Part shown: positions 18,865-29,091 of the stretch, piece by piece | Layout of the letters: each line of letters begins with the position of its first letter | Position numbering within the stretch: position 1 is the stretch's first letter | From: Bacillus sp. J37 | Lineage (GTDB): Bacteria > Bacillota > Bacilli > Bacillales > Bacillaceae | Direction: 5' to 3' | Assembly: GCF_000518865.1 (NCBI RefSeq) | Contig: NZ_JAEK01000016.1 | Location: 1-64,000 of the forward strand | Length of the DNA: 64,000 nucleotides | Program-made: the position numbers and the translations under genes | Notes under the pieces: generated by a model | Database searches by the model: none | Seen by the model: only the letters and a program-made list of their open reading frames with translations | Told to the model about the DNA's origin: nothing

Positions 18865-18987
18865 ATGGAGAAACTGACAAAACTCTTGAATAAATATGGA
18901 AAATACCTATTCGCATATCAAATGGCTGTAAAACCTTGTAGTAAAAGTGAATTAGAATTTATGATTAAAATGTTTAGAAACAATTGA
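18865..18987 (+). CDS. Unrecognised 40-residue small protein
   Basis: MEKLTKLLNKYGKYLFAYQM continues to AVKPCSKSELEFMIKMFRNN and stops. I do not recognise it. The case for a gene is a very strong AAGGAGG seven to eight bases before the ATG, an isolated position between a terminator (18664-18703) and the chemoreceptor region, and amphipathic, basic N-terminal composition. The upstream 100 bp contain cre-like words (TGTAAACGCATTA on the minus strand near 18750; two ATGTTATCG repeats). It could be a small membrane-associated or regulatory peptide. Confidence 0.45.
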   Translation: MEKLTKLLNKYGKYLFAYQMAVKPCSKSELEFMIKMFRNN

Positions 18988-19402
18988 AAAGTATTTTCTA
19001 AGTTTTTCTTCGTTTAATCCTCAAAGGCCAATTGGCCAGCTCATCTTTTTCCACAAATTTAATTATTCCTATTCAATGTATTTTATTTCAATATATAAAT
19101 AGTTGTGTAAGCCTCACTTCACTAAACTGAGGCTTTTTCTCATATACATTGGATTGAAACACAAGTAATGCTTTTTTTTGAGAATACCTTAAATAAACTA
19201 ACTAAAATACCTAAAAGGATACATAGTTACCATAAAAAACAAATTATATTCCTTATAATTTTATGTAAGGGATTTCAATTAAAGTTTGTAAATAGGGGAT
19301 GAGAAAATCATAACATGAAATGTAACTATTGTTGAATATCGATGTAAATAATGTAAGAAAAAAAGAAAGGTAATCTCTCCCCACTTGAAAGGAATAATTG
19401 TA
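18988..19402. other. Regulatory gap before the chemoreceptor gene
   Basis: No gene seen. A short stem GCCTCA-GTTTAG-like hairpin near 19111-19137 followed by TTTTTCTC may terminate the small ORF transcript. Island motif site E lies at 19204-19236. Confidence 0.4.
19204..19236. promoter_or_regulatory. Shared island motif, site E (two half-copies 20 bp apart)
   Basis: TACCTAAA at 19208-19215 and TACCATAA at 19228-19235, exactly 20 bp (two helical turns) apart, after A-rich DNA; 168 bp before the chemoreceptor start. Confidence 0.5.
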
Positions 19403-21118
19403 ATGATGAAATGGTTATTTAATCTGAAAGTTTCTCGCAAGTTATCACTTTTGCTATTTATTTCTATATTATTTTTATTTATAAATGGAGTAGTTGGGAA
19501 CATGAATGCTGCAAAGATGAAGGAGCGTGCAGAAATTATATATGAACAACAGATGCTCCCTTCATATATACTTACTCAACTTTCTAACTTGGATCATAGC
19601 ATGTATCAACTAACGTATGAGGGGCTAACGTCTAAAGATCCTAGTAAAACTGAAGAATCATTGCTGAAAATGGATGATGAAAAAACAAAATTAATAAATG
19701 AATACAAAAAAAATACATCATTAATGGATACAAAAGAAAGTAGTCATATGCAGATGTATATCGATAATGTATCAAACATGAATAAATTGACGAAACAAAT
19801 TTTTGAATATCACAGAGAGGGAAAAATAACAGAGGCATATGGTTTGTATTTAGATGAATTTCGTACGTTACAAAACAAAAATTCCGAGTCGATTAGTAAG
19901 TTGCTTGAAATACACAAATCAGCTGCAACAAAACTGAATTCCCAAAATGATGGGGAGGGACAGAAACTAATTATAACTCTTAGTATAGTTAACTGGGTTG
20001 GAATTATCTTGTTGATAATAGTTAGTCGAAAGATATCGAGTATGATAACAAAGCCAATCACACAACTAAAAACCTTGCTTGGAGATGCTAAGCAAGGGGA
20101 CTTTACAGGAGAAATTACTTACTACTCCAAGGATGAGATTGGCGAACTAATGATATCCTACGATGAAATGAGAAATGGCATTTCATCTATCATTCATAAC
20201 GTTGATCATGCATCGTTACAAGTATCAGCCTCCTCAGAGGAGTTATTTGCAGCTGCTTATCAAAGTAAGGAGGCTAGCGCCCAATCAGCAGTCATTACAG
20301 AACAGTTACTAGATGGTTCGAAAAAACAGTCGAAGGTAATTAATTATAGCACAAATGTTCTTAATGAGATGCTTAGTTTGATAAGTGAATGTTCGTCTCA
20401 TACGAATAAAGTATCTCAGCGCGCTACGGTAACAGATGAGTTAGCTGTAAAAGGTATGACTATTCTCGAAAACGTAAAAAAAGGGATGGCTGAGATTCAA
20501 CAGGATGTTAGTCAATTAAGTTCCTTAATTGAAGGACTTAATGATCATTCGGAGAAAATTGAAAACATAAGTGGAATGATTACTACTATAGCTGATCAAA
20601 CAAACCTTCTTGCATTAAATGCTGCTATTGAAGCGGCAAGAGCAGGAGAGTCAGGAAAAGGGTTTGCTGTTGTTGCCGAAGAAGTGCGAAAACTTGCGGA
20701 ACAATCAGGTAAATTTGCACAACAAATTGACTCAATAGTCCAAGTACTTCAACATGACATTGGAAAATCTTTGTCTTCAATGAGAATAACAAATAAAGGT
20801 GTGAAAGAAGGTAGTATTGCTTCAGAGGAAGCAGAAAAAGCATTCAATCATATACAAACCTCAATCAAGGAAGTGACAAAACTAGTAATAGAATCAGGAG
20901 AATTTATTAGCTCTCTTAAACAAAACACGAACGAGGTACATCACTCCTTCGATAAAATCGCAGAAGTAGCAAATACAGGATTAAAAGGTGCTGAACAAGT
21001 AGCAGCCACAACACAGGAGCAACTTGCCTCATCAGAAGAAATTACAGAAGCATCACGCACACTGGCAAATATGTCTGAAGAGTTAAGAGAATTAGTTATT
21101 AAATTCAAAGTTAAATAA
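19403..21118 (+). CDS. Methyl-accepting chemotaxis protein
   Basis: A 571-residue transmembrane chemoreceptor. TM1 is about residues 14-33, a four-helix-bundle extracellular sensor follows, TM2 is about 188-208, then a HAMP domain ([20 protein letters not shown]) and the signalling domain with the invariant hairpin tip [20 protein letters not shown] and [21 protein letters not shown] at 19385 opens the same frame, but GAAAGGA upstream of the ATG at 19403 marks the start. The gene is in the glycoside island, carries motif site E and is followed 50 bp later by GH43, so it probably mediates taxis toward a sugar or glycoside handled here; the ligand is unknown. Confidence 0.92.
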   Translation: MMKWLFNLKVSRKLSLLLFISILFLFINGVVGNMNAAKMKERAEIIYEQQMLPSYILTQLSNLDHSMYQLTYEGLTSKDPSKTEESLLKMDDEKTKLINEYKKNTSLMDTKESSHMQMYIDNVSNMNKLTKQIFEYHREGKITEAYGLYLDEFRTLQNKNSESISKLLEIHKSAATKLNSQNDGEGQKLIITLSIVNWVGIILLIIVSRKISSMITKPITQLKTLLGDAKQGDFTGEITYYSKDEIGELMISYDEMRNGISSIIHNVDHASLQVSASSEELFAAAYQSKEASAQSAVITEQLLDGSKKQSKVINYSTNVLNEMLSLISECSSHTNKVSQRATVTDELAVKGMTILENVKKGMAEIQQDVSQLSSLIEGLNDHSEKIENISGMITTIADQTNLLALNAAIEAARAGESGKGFAVVAEEVRKLAEQSGKFAQQIDSIVQVLQHDIGKSLSSMRITNKGVKEGSIASEEAEKAFNHIQTSIKEVTKLVIESGEFISSLKQNTNEVHHSFDKIAEVANTGLKGAEQVAATTQEQLASSEEITEASRTLANMSEELRELVIKFKVK

Positions 21119-21167
21119 AGTTTTACAAATCTTCGAGAATTATCTTCATTTGAAAGGATTGATTAAA

Positions 21168-22700
21168 ATGATGTATTCAAACCCTATAATTAGTGGATTT
21201 CATCCAGATCCTAGTATCTGTAAGGCAGGAGACGATTTTTATTTAGTTACTAGCTCATTTGACTACTTTCCAGGTATTCCTTTATTTCATAGCACTGATT
21301 TAGTAAATTGGAGTCAAATAGGACATGTGTTAACACGTGAGAGTCAGTTACCATTAACTCGACAACATTCTTTTACCACATCCCAGGGTATTTATGCTCC
21401 TACGATTCGTTATCATAATGGACGATTTTATGTGATTACTACGAATATTACAATTAGAAAGAGTTTCTTTGTATGGGCGGATGATCCGAAAGGCCCGTGG
21501 TCAGAACCAATATTTATTGAAGGATTGTTAGGGTATGATCCATCTTTATTCTTTGATGATGATGGAAAAGTCTATTTGACTGCAGCAAGCTTTCCTGGAT
21601 TTGGACCTGAAGGGATCATTCAAACTGAAATTGATATAGAAACAGGAGAAATGAAAAGTGAAACTCAGTTGATTTGGGAAGGGACAGGTGGAAGTTCCCC
21701 AGAAGGCCCCCATCTTTATAAGATCAATGGAATGTATTATCTATTGATTGCTGAGGGAGGAACAGAATATGGGCATATGGTAACAATAGCACGGAGCAAA
21801 AGTCCATATGGTCCTTTTGAAAGTAACCCTAATAATCCGATTCTTTCAAATCGGAGCAGTACGAAACCAATACAAGCAACAGGACATGCTGATCTGATAC
21901 AAACAGAGGAGGGCTCTTGGTGGGCAGTATTTTTAGGTTTCCGCCCTGTGAAAAGTACCAAGACTCATCATTTAGGCCGTGAAACCAATCTAGCACCAGT
22001 TGAATGGTCTGAAGAAGGGTGGCCAACGATTGGGAATAACGGGCGTGCTGAAGTGGAGAATGAGGTACCAGCACTTCCGATAGGTAATCCAGAGCAGTGG
22101 TTAGAGAAAGAAGATTTCTTAGGTCAAACCCTTGCACCTGTTTGGAACTTTAACCGCAACCCTAGTGAAAATTCATGGTCATTAACTGAAAAACCAGGCT
22201 ATTTATCTCTAATGGGCCAATCTTGTACTTTAAATGATACAGGATCACCAGCTTTTGTTGGACGTAGACAGCAGCATTTTAACTGTGAAGTTTCTACATT
22301 TATGGAATTCACTCCGAAAGAAGATGGAGAAGAAGCTGGCTTAACGGTATATATGAATGAAAAATACCATTATGATATTGCGAAAACATATAAACAAGGA
22401 AAAACTTATCTCATATTCCGCCGTATAGTAGGAAGTATGCAGATAGTAGAAGCTGAAGTTGAATATAATGATGCCAGTGTTATATTAGGGGTTGAGGCTA
22501 CTGATACAAGTTTTACTTTTACGTACTCGTCTACAACCGGCGATGCTGTTGTCATTGGAACTGGTGAAACATCTTTACTGTCTACACAAATTGCTGGTGG
22601 ATTTACGGGACTTTACTTCGCCATGTATGCAACGGGAAATGGTAAGGCTTCGACTACACCTGCATGCTTCGATTTTTTTGAATATAAGCCTGGATTATGA
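21168..22700 (+). CDS. Glycoside hydrolase family 43 (beta-xylosidase/arabinofuranosidase type)
   Basis: A 510-residue GH43 enzyme. The five-bladed propeller has the general base D14 in GFHPDPSI, the pKa-modulating D124 in GYDPSLFFDDDGKVYL and the acid E179 in SSPEGPHLYK. The C-terminal ~190 residues form a beta-sandwich (FLGQTLAPVWNFNRNP; EAGLTVYMNEKYHYD), as in xylan beta-1,4-xylosidases. No signal peptide is present, so it is intracellular. An upstream TTG at 21150 is in frame, but GAAAGGA before the ATG at 21168 is the likely ribosome site. It lies 50 bp after the chemoreceptor gene without a terminator between them, so the two may be co-transcribed. Confidence 0.9.
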   Translation: MMYSNPIISGFHPDPSICKAGDDFYLVTSSFDYFPGIPLFHSTDLVNWSQIGHVLTRESQLPLTRQHSFTTSQGIYAPTIRYHNGRFYVITTNITIRKSFFVWADDPKGPWSEPIFIEGLLGYDPSLFFDDDGKVYLTAASFPGFGPEGIIQTEIDIETGEMKSETQLIWEGTGGSSPEGPHLYKINGMYYLLIAEGGTEYGHMVTIARSKSPYGPFESNPNNPILSNRSSTKPIQATGHADLIQTEEGSWWAVFLGFRPVKSTKTHHLGRETNLAPVEWSEEGWPTIGNNGRAEVENEVPALPIGNPEQWLEKEDFLGQTLAPVWNFNRNPSENSWSLTEKPGYLSLMGQSCTLNDTGSPAFVGRRQQHFNCEVSTFMEFTPKEDGEEAGLTVYMNEKYHYDIAKTYKQGKTYLIFRRIVGSMQIVEAEVEYNDASVILGVEATDTSFTFTYSSTTGDAVVIGTGETSLLSTQIAGGFTGLYFAMYATGNGKASTTPACFDFFEYKPGL

Positions 22701-22796
22701 TCTTAAGAGAATTTTTAGGATGTATGAATAAAGGTTTTAGAAGAGAAATAACACAAAGGGGTAATTTTGGCGTTTTTTAATTACCACACTACTCAA

Positions 22797-22850
22797 AAGG
22801 TATAAGAAAAAAGCGTTCACACATGAATGCTTTTTTCTTATACCTTTTAA
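22797..22850. terminator. Long terminator hairpin after GH43
   Basis: A 25-bp nearly perfect inverted repeat (AAAAGGTATAAG... / ...CTTATACCTTTT) with a 4-nt loop. A- and T-rich at both ends, it could act on either strand. Confidence 0.8.
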
Positions 22851-22948
22851 TCTAACGTAATCAATAAGGATAAGACGAGAAGCAGTACATGGAAGAGTAG
22901 TAGAACCATAAGTTGAACTAGTTATTTTAAATGAGAGGATGAAAAGAA

Positions 22949-24139
22949 ATGGTTAAAGAAAATAAAAATATAGAAGATTACGATATATTTGATAATCTCC
23001 CATTCTATAGATTTCAATTGGTATTTTGGGTAGTCATTGTGTTTATTGCGGCTAATCTACTGCAATTTTTGGAAGAGGCTATGTATGATAAAGCCATTGT
23101 ATTTTTTATATTAATGCTAATTCATTTACTCTTGCATTGGTTCTCTAGGAAATTTAAAAATAAGTATGCTTGGCCTTATCTAATAATACAATGCTCTATT
23201 ATTTTTATTTCTGCCTTTATTATGCCGAGTGGTTCTCCGGCAGTGTTAATTGGTTTATTACCAATAATCATTGCACAAAGTATCTATATATTTGACAATT
23301 CACTTAAAGTAATCATTGTTGTTATACTATTATATCTACCCTATTCTTATGCGGTTAGTGTTAATTATGGCATTCAAGAATTACCGTTTTTTATACCAAT
23401 CCTATTTTTTATTATGGCTATTGCAATTTTTTATTCTATTCTTTATGTGAGACAAGCCAATGCGTGGAGACGAATGCAATACTATTTATCCGAATTACAA
23501 CTAGCCAATCAAAAAATAGAAGAACTTACAATTGTTAATGAAAGAAAACGGATCGCCAGGGATTTACATGATACATTAGCACAGGGGCTTGCAGGATTAA
23601 TTATGAAATTAGAAGCAATAGATATTCATCTACAAAATAATAATTATGAACGTGCGAGGAAAATTGTTCAGGATTCTATGCTTCAGTCAAGAATTACTCT
23701 TAAGGATGCTAGGGAAGCTATCGACGACTTAAGGTCTGTATCTATGACAGAGGCGGATTTTGTAAATGAAGTCGAAAGAGAAATATTAAAATTTACAACT
23801 GCAACATCAATGAATGTTAATAAATCTTTTGTGTCGTTGTCCAGCCTACCAACACATATAAAAAAACATAGTTTGTATGTTATCAGTGAGTGTCTTATGA
23901 ATATAGCCAAACATGCAAAAGCCACTCAAGTCAATATTTCGATTTGGATTAAAGGAGGGGGCCTCTTTATTGAAATTCAGGATGATGGTGTTGGCTTTCA
24001 TCCTGATACAATAGGTAAGAAAGTCGGACATTATGGATTAATAGGACTGAATGAACGGATTCGTATATTAAAAGGAGATATTAAAATCACAAGTGCAAAA
24101 GGAGAAGGAACCGTGGTTTTAGTCAATATTCCTCTTTAA
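22949..24139 (+). CDS. Membrane sensor histidine kinase (NarL-system type, HisKA_3)
   Basis: A 396-residue kinase. The first ~170 residues hold about six hydrophobic segments with very short loops, an intramembrane sensor. A coiled linker leads to the dimerisation/phosphoacceptor box ERKRIARDLHDTLAQG with H207, then the ATPase domain (SECLMNIAKHAKATQV as N-box, DDGVGF, GLIGLNERI). This type pairs with LuxR/NarL response regulators. The matching regulator is most likely the one at 28321, but a ferredoxin reductase, ferredoxin, P450 and sugar-isomerase-like gene lie between them. The kinase gene is bracketed by terminators, so it forms its own unit. Confidence 0.9.
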   Translation: MVKENKNIEDYDIFDNLPFYRFQLVFWVVIVFIAANLLQFLEEAMYDKAIVFFILMLIHLLLHWFSRKFKNKYAWPYLIIQCSIIFISAFIMPSGSPAVLIGLLPIIIAQSIYIFDNSLKVIIVVILLYLPYSYAVSVNYGIQELPFFIPILFFIMAIAIFYSILYVRQANAWRRMQYYLSELQLANQKIEELTIVNERKRIARDLHDTLAQGLAGLIMKLEAIDIHLQNNNYERARKIVQDSMLQSRITLKDAREAIDDLRSVSMTEADFVNEVEREILKFTTATSMNVNKSFVSLSSLPTHIKKHSLYVISECLMNIAKHAKATQVNISIWIKGGGLFIEIQDDGVGFHPDTIGKKVGHYGLIGLNERIRILKGDIKITSAKGEGTVVLVNIPL

Positions 24140-24473
24140 AAAAATAAAAGAAATAAAACAATGTTTGCCCGAAGGTACATGGATTTCATGCCCATTAGTA
24201 CGATATTTTTTATTTGATTATCTATTACAATAGTAATAAAGAAGCTAACTGCATAATAATAGATAAAGAAATTAGATCTAGATTTTGAGTTGGTATAGGT
24301 CAAATAGTAGCCGAAAGATAGTGGGAAAGAAATATTGACTGAAATAGGTAGTTTTTAGAGAACTAATTATATATAAATAGAACATGCCCAATCGTACAGT
24401 TGGTACTTACCCAATTGTACGATTTTTTATTTTGTATTGTTTACTATAATTATTCATGAAAAGGGGGGAAAGG
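24140..24473. other. Gap before the P450 electron-transfer operon
   Basis: No gene seen. It holds the terminator at 24390-24430, 44 bp before the reductase start; no island motif was found here, so the P450 operon may be controlled separately. Confidence 0.5.
24390..24430 (+). terminator. Terminator or leader attenuator upstream of the P450 operon
   Basis: Stem AATCGTACAGTTGG(GT) with 24409-24424, loop ACTT region, then TTTTTTATTTT. It lies 250 bp after the kinase stop and 44 bp before the reductase start, so it may end the kinase transcript or attenuate the following operon. Confidence 0.7.
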
Positions 24474-25490
24474 ATGCAGAACAAGAAAGTATTTGATATT
24501 ACCATTATCGGAGGCGGACCAGTTGGAATGTTTGCAGCTTTTTATGCAGGAATGAGGCAAGCATCGGTAAAAATAATTGAGAGCCTCCCCCAGCTTGGAG
24601 GACAGCTATCCGCGCTATATCCTGAAAAATACATTTATGATATAGCAGGATTTCCTAAAGTTCGTGCTCAAGAACTTATAGACAATTTACAGGAGCAAAT
24701 GAATTTATTCGAGGAACATACAAAACTTTGCCTTGGACAATCGGTACAAAACATTGAAAAAAAGGATGAGGTTTTCAAGATTCAGACAGAATCTGAAACA
24801 CATTTCTCTAAATCAGTTATTATTACAGCTGGAAATGGTGCGTTTCAGCCGAGAAAATTGCCTATTGAAGTACCTGAAAATATAGAAGACTTGAACATTC
24901 ATTACTTTATCAATGATGTAAGTAAGTTTACTGGTAAAAAAGTGGTTATTTTTGGAGGGGGAGATTCAGCATTAGATTGGGCTTTAATGCTAGAGACAAT
25001 CGCTGAAAAGGTTACACTTGTCCATCGACGTGATAAATTTCGAGCACATGAACATAGTGTAGCTCTTCTTGAAAAATCAAAAGTAGAAATTCTTACTCCT
25101 TATATACCCTTTAGATTAGAAGGTCAGGATGCTTTAGAAAAAGTCATTCTTAAAGAAGCTAAAGGAGATTGTGAAATAGAAGTCGAGGCAGACGAAGTGA
25201 TCGTAAACTTTGGATTTGTTTCATCTCTGGGACCTATTAAAGGGTGGGATCTTAATATTAATGGAAACTCAATCGTGGTGAACTCAAAACTGGAAACAAA
25301 TATTGAGGGGATATATGCTGCGGGTGATATTTGTACCTATGATGGGAAAATAAAGCTCATTGCAACCGGCTTTGGAGAAGCTGCAACAGCTGTAAGTAAT
25401 GCAAAAGTTTATATTGAGCCATCAGCAAAAGTACAACCATTGCACAGTACAAGCTTAATGGAAAAGAAAGATAAATCACTGGTACAATAA
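24474..25490 (+). CDS. Ferredoxin/flavodoxin-NADP+ reductase (YumC type)
   Basis: A 338-residue thioredoxin-reductase-like flavoprotein of the bacterial ferredoxin-NADP+ reductase class. It shows the FAD motif [17 protein letters not shown], then [23 protein letters not shown], the NADPH motif [15 protein letters not shown] with [12 protein letters not shown] (basic residues for the 2'-phosphate) and the second FAD motif [14 protein letters not shown]. It lacks the CxxC of thioredoxin reductase, as expected. A start six codons earlier is possible, but AAGGGGGGAAAGG sits just before the ATG at 24474. Its neighbours are a ferredoxin and a P450, so it is probably the dedicated NADPH-linked electron source for that P450. 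Confidence 0.92.
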   Translation: MQNKKVFDITIIGGGPVGMFAAFYAGMRQASVKIIESLPQLGGQLSALYPEKYIYDIAGFPKVRAQELIDNLQEQMNLFEEHTKLCLGQSVQNIEKKDEVFKIQTESETHFSKSVIITAGNGAFQPRKLPIEVPENIEDLNIHYFINDVSKFTGKKVVIFGGGDSALDWALMLETIAEKVTLVHRRDKFRAHEHSVALLEKSKVEILTPYIPFRLEGQDALEKVILKEAKGDCEIEVEADEVIVNFGFVSSLGPIKGWDLNINGNSIVVNSKLETNIEGIYAAGDICTYDGKIKLIATGFGEAATAVSNAKVYIEPSAKVQPLHSTSLMEKKDKSLVQ

Positions 25491-25506
25491 TCAATTTTTC
25501 AATTAG

Positions 25507-25755
<249 letters not shown>

Positions 25756-25812
25756 CGATATGTAATGCAAACTTGACCAATAATAATCAACGTACTATCG
25801 GAGGTGGCCATT

Positions 25813-27045
25813 ATTAATAAAGAAATCATTGCAATGCAAGAAATTACTCAATTTAAATCTAGATCTGAAGAGTTTTTTCCAATAAGTTGGTACAAAAATA
25901 TGTTGATGAATGCCCCAGTATATTATCATAAGGAAACAGATACTTGGAATGTTTTTAAATATAATGATGCGAAAGTGGTTTTGAGTAAACATGAATTTTT
26001 TTCTAGTGTAGGATCAAGAACCACGATAGCTGTAGGTGCGAATAATAAAGAGGGAGAGTTTCCAGAGAAAATAAATGTTACAGAAGTCGATCCTCCCCAG
26101 CATCAAAAAGTGCGCTCTCTTCTGTCAGCTGCATTTACACCTCGCAGCTTAAAAAATTGGGAGCCTCGAATACAAGAAATAGCAACTAAGCTGGTAGATG
26201 ATATGGAAGCTTATGACAATGTAGATATCGTCCAGCATTTCTCAGGTCTCTTTCCTACAATGGTTATGGCTGACTTGATTGGAGTTCCTTCAACAGATAG
26301 TCTATTGTATAAAAAATGGGTGGATATTTTGTTCCAACCTTATACTAAAGGACGGGAAAAAGAAATTGATGAAAAAAAACAGGCTGCTGCTATAGAGTAT
26401 TTTCAATATCTTTATCCACTTGTTGTACAAAAACGGTCAAATCCATCTGAGGACATTATCTCAGATTTAATAAAAGTAGAAATAGACGGTGAAAGGTTTA
26501 CTGATGATGAAATCGTGCGAACAACAATGCTTTTGCTAGGGGCAGGAATTGAAACAACTGGTCATGCAATATCGAGTATATTTTATTCTTTCTTGTATGA
26601 TGATAGTAACTTATATGATCAACTAAGAAATGATTTGGAATTAGTACCAAATGCTGTTGAAGAAATGCTGCGTTATAGATTTCATATTTCTAAAAGAGAG
26701 CGATTTGTAAAACAGGACAACAATCTTTTGGGCGTTGAATTAAAAAAAGGCGAAACAATTATTGTTTGGATGAGTGCTGCAAATTTTGATGAAGATATGT
26801 TTGATAATCCATTTGAAATGAATATCCATCGACCTAACAATAAAAAACATTTAACTTTCGGTAATGGAGCACATTTTTGTCTTGGTGCACCGCTTGCCAG
26901 GTTGGAATTGAATATTGCTTTGAAGACATTCTTACAAAAGTACTCCCATATAGAACCAGTTGAGGCATTTGATCTGGAAAATAGTTTAACTGATTCTGCT
27001 ACAGGTCAAACTTTGACTCAATTACCAATAAGAATATATAGATAG
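25813..27045 (+). CDS. Cytochrome P450, CYP106-like
   Basis: A 410-residue soluble bacterial P450. It shows the I-helix LLLGAGIETTGHA, the ExxR motif (EEMLRYR), and the heme loop FGNGAHFCLGAPLARLE with thiolate C356. Long blocks (FKYNDAKVVL; AAFTPRSLKNWEPRIQEIA; LTDSATGQTLTQLPI) match the Bacillus megaterium CYP106 steroid/triterpenoid hydroxylases. The start is odd: GGAGGTGG (25800-25807) is eight bases before an ATT at 25813, where CYP106 proteins begin (M-N-K-E-V-I); the GTG at 25804 lies inside the ribosome site and the ATG at 25834 has none. I therefore propose ATT initiation. Last gene of the reductase-ferredoxin-P450 operon. The substrate is unknown; a steroid, terpenoid or flavonoid aglycone is plausible. 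Confidence 0.9.
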   Translation: MNKEIIAMQEITQFKSRSEEFFPISWYKNMLMNAPVYYHKETDTWNVFKYNDAKVVLSKHEFFSSVGSRTTIAVGANNKEGEFPEKINVTEVDPPQHQKVRSLLSAAFTPRSLKNWEPRIQEIATKLVDDMEAYDNVDIVQHFSGLFPTMVMADLIGVPSTDSLLYKKWVDILFQPYTKGREKEIDEKKQAAAIEYFQYLYPLVVQKRSNPSEDIISDLIKVEIDGERFTDDEIVRTTMLLLGAGIETTGHAISSIFYSFLYDDSNLYDQLRNDLELVPNAVEEMLRYRFHISKRERFVKQDNNLLGVELKKGETIIVWMSAANFDEDMFDNPFEMNIHRPNNKKHLTFGNGAHFCLGAPLARLELNIALKTFLQKYSHIEPVEAFDLENSLTDSATGQTLTQLPIRIYR

Positions 27046-27074
27046 AGTAAAAGTACTTCTTGAACTATAGTATC

Positions 27075-27111
27075 ACCTCCGATATTAAATTAACTATTCG
27101 GAGGTTTTTTG
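27075..27111 (+). terminator. Terminator after the P450 operon
   Basis: Stem ACCTCCGA/TCGGAGGT with a 15-nt loop followed by TTTTT. Confidence 0.8.
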
Positions 27112-27206
27112 TATTACTCAATTGTTTGGTACAAGAGAGAATATTATGAGCAGGGTATAAATAGTGGATTCCAATCAATTTTACTTATACATTGGTCACT
27201 TTATAA

Positions 27207-27231
27207 TAAAAAACAATTTAAATTACCATAC
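27207..27231. promoter_or_regulatory. Shared island motif, site F
   Basis: A-tract (27209-27213), CAATTTAAAT, then TACCATAC (27224-27231), 155 bp before the sugar-isomerase-like gene. Confidence 0.4.
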
Positions 27232-27385
27232 ATTGATAGAAACAAAATTTAAAATGTATATAGAAATCTATTTATCTAGGGGGAAATTCTAAAGAAAGTA
27301 CTTCATAGTGATGGTAATGAACATAAGTCTTACCTAGGTCGATATAGATTAATTTTATGACTATATAGGTTAGAGGAGGTATAAA

Positions 27386-28231
27386 TTGACTGTTAAAGCA
27401 ATTCAGCAGTTCCAACTCCGTACCGTACTTAGAAATGAGAAAATGGCAAGAGAAACCCTTAAAGCTTTAAAGGATTCTGGATATAATGGAATTGAACTTT
27501 GTGGATTTATGATTAGGAAGGTACCTTATATTGTCCGCATCCTCACATTTTTTGCTGGTATGCCTATAGGACGAAGTGGAAAATTAAACTGGAAGCAATT
27601 AATTACAGAATCCGGACTAAAAGTAGTCAGCATTCATGAGGATCTAGGCAGTATTTTAAACAATCCTCAGAAGATCATTGAGGAAGCAAAGGCATATAGA
27701 ACAAACTGTATCGTAGTAACGGGAATGCACAGGTTTGACTATTCAAACAAACAGGCTGTACTGGAACTTGCAGATAAATTGAATCGTGCTGGTGAAATTC
27801 TGAAAGAAGGCGGGATTTATTTACTGTATCACAACCATAATTGCGAATTTCGTAAAGTTGAGTCGGGGAAAACAGCATTCCAGTTATTGATGGAAAAGAC
27901 AGAAGCGAGTTATGTCAACTTTGAATTTGATTCTTACTGGGCTATTGAGGCAGGCTGTAACGCTTTTGAGCTAATGAATAAACTTGGAAAAAGAATGAAA
28001 CTGTATCATATCAATGATCGAGGAACAAGAGTAACAGGCCGTACCGGATCGATATTGAAGTCTGACAGTATGGAACTTGGTCATGGGAACATAAATCTAT
28101 TAGAACTTGTAGAAATTGCAAAAAAAATTGGTGTAGAAGCTATCATCTTGGAAACTCATAAGAATTGGGTTGATAAATCACCAGTAAAGTCGTTTCAATT
28201 AAGTGCCGAATTTCTCAACAAACACATTTAG
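27386..28231 (+). CDS. Sugar phosphate isomerase/epimerase-like TIM barrel protein
   Basis: A 281-residue protein of the xylose-isomerase-like TIM-barrel superfamily. Metal-ligand motifs are visible: GIELCGF near the N-terminus, YHNHNCEFRK, FEFDSYWAIEAG and LYHINDRG, with a late EAIILETHK. It begins at a TTG seven bases after GAGGAGGT. Members isomerise or epimerise sugars, or act as lyases on 3-keto-glycosides; the sequence alone does not decide. It has its own copy of the island motif (site F) and precedes the response regulator gene by 89 bp, with no terminator evident between. Confidence 0.82.
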   Translation: MTVKAIQQFQLRTVLRNEKMARETLKALKDSGYNGIELCGFMIRKVPYIVRILTFFAGMPIGRSGKLNWKQLITESGLKVVSIHEDLGSILNNPQKIIEEAKAYRTNCIVVTGMHRFDYSNKQAVLELADKLNRAGEILKEGGIYLLYHNHNCEFRKVESGKTAFQLLMEKTEASYVNFEFDSYWAIEAGCNAFELMNKLGKRMKLYHINDRGTRVTGRTGSILKSDSMELGHGNINLLELVEIAKKIGVEAIILETHKNWVDKSPVKSFQLSAEFLNKHI

Positions 28232-28320
28232 TTTTTTGATTTAAAGCATTTGATAAATCAAAAATTAACAATATCATATGAAAATTTAACAAGATACACT
28301 AGCTTAGGAAGGCAGTTTAT

Positions 28321-28974
28321 ATGAAAAAAAATATCTTAATTGTAGATGATCATTTAGTCGTAAGGGAAGGCCTAAAATTGATAATAGAGACAAATGAATC
28401 TTATCAAGTGATCGGTGAAGCCGAAAATGGTCAAGAAGCGATTGATCTCCTCCCACTACATAAAATAGATCTCATATTACTTGACTTAAATATGCCAATA
28501 ATGAATGGTTTAGATACAATCCAGTACCTGAATCAAAAGCAAATTGATATCCCGGTTATTATCCTTACAACATACAATGAGGATGATTTAATGGTAACTG
28601 GCATTAGATTAGGTGCGAAAGGATATCTACTAAAAGATACGAATAGAGATGATTTATTCCGAACAATTGAAGCAGCTTTAAGAGGCGATACCCTTATAAA
28701 GCCGGAAATTATGATAAAGATTTTAAGTTTGAAAGAGAGAAGCGAGCTTGAGGATATTGAAAATAAACAAGAAAAGTCTATTTTAACGGAAAAAGAATTA
28801 TTTATCATACGTGCTGTATCGAAAGGCTACCGAAATAAAGAAATTGCATTTGATATGGGGTTATCTGAGAGAACTGTTAAGGCGCATTTAACAAATATCT
28901 ACAATAAATTGAATGTAGAATCGAGATCTGAGGCCGTTTCTGTTGCTATTAAGAGGGGGGATATTACCCTATAA
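28321..28974 (+). CDS. NarL/LuxR-family response regulator
   Basis: A 217-residue two-domain response regulator. The receiver has the acidic pocket VDDH, the phosphoacceptor D55 in LLDLNMP, and the conserved T/K (ILTTY, LLKD). The C-terminal LuxR helix-turn-helix reads LTEKELFIIRAVSKGYRNKEIA then LSERTVKAHLTNIYNKLNV. It is the natural partner of a HisKA_3 kinase, and the only such kinase in the window is at 22949, 4.2 kb upstream. It may be co-transcribed with the sugar-isomerase-like gene and so respond to the island's own control. Confidence 0.92.
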   Translation: MKKNILIVDDHLVVREGLKLIIETNESYQVIGEAENGQEAIDLLPLHKIDLILLDLNMPIMNGLDTIQYLNQKQIDIPVIILTTYNEDDLMVTGIRLGAKGYLLKDTNRDDLFRTIEAALRGDTLIKPEIMIKILSLKERSELEDIENKQEKSILTEKELFIIRAVSKGYRNKEIAFDMGLSERTVKAHLTNIYNKLNVESRSEAVSVAIKRGDITL

Positions 28975-29091
28975 TTTTCATGAAATTCTAGTTGAATTCT
29001 TTTAGTTTGGTTGATTTATCAATACTTATATAATATTTATTCCCCACTCAATTCAAAATGAGTAGGGGTAAGGGGGGATCCCTATCGAATT

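Noticed and set aside
22911-22922. ACCATAAG before the histidine kinase as another island motif
   Set aside because: The core is partial and lacks the upstream A-tract found at the other sites.
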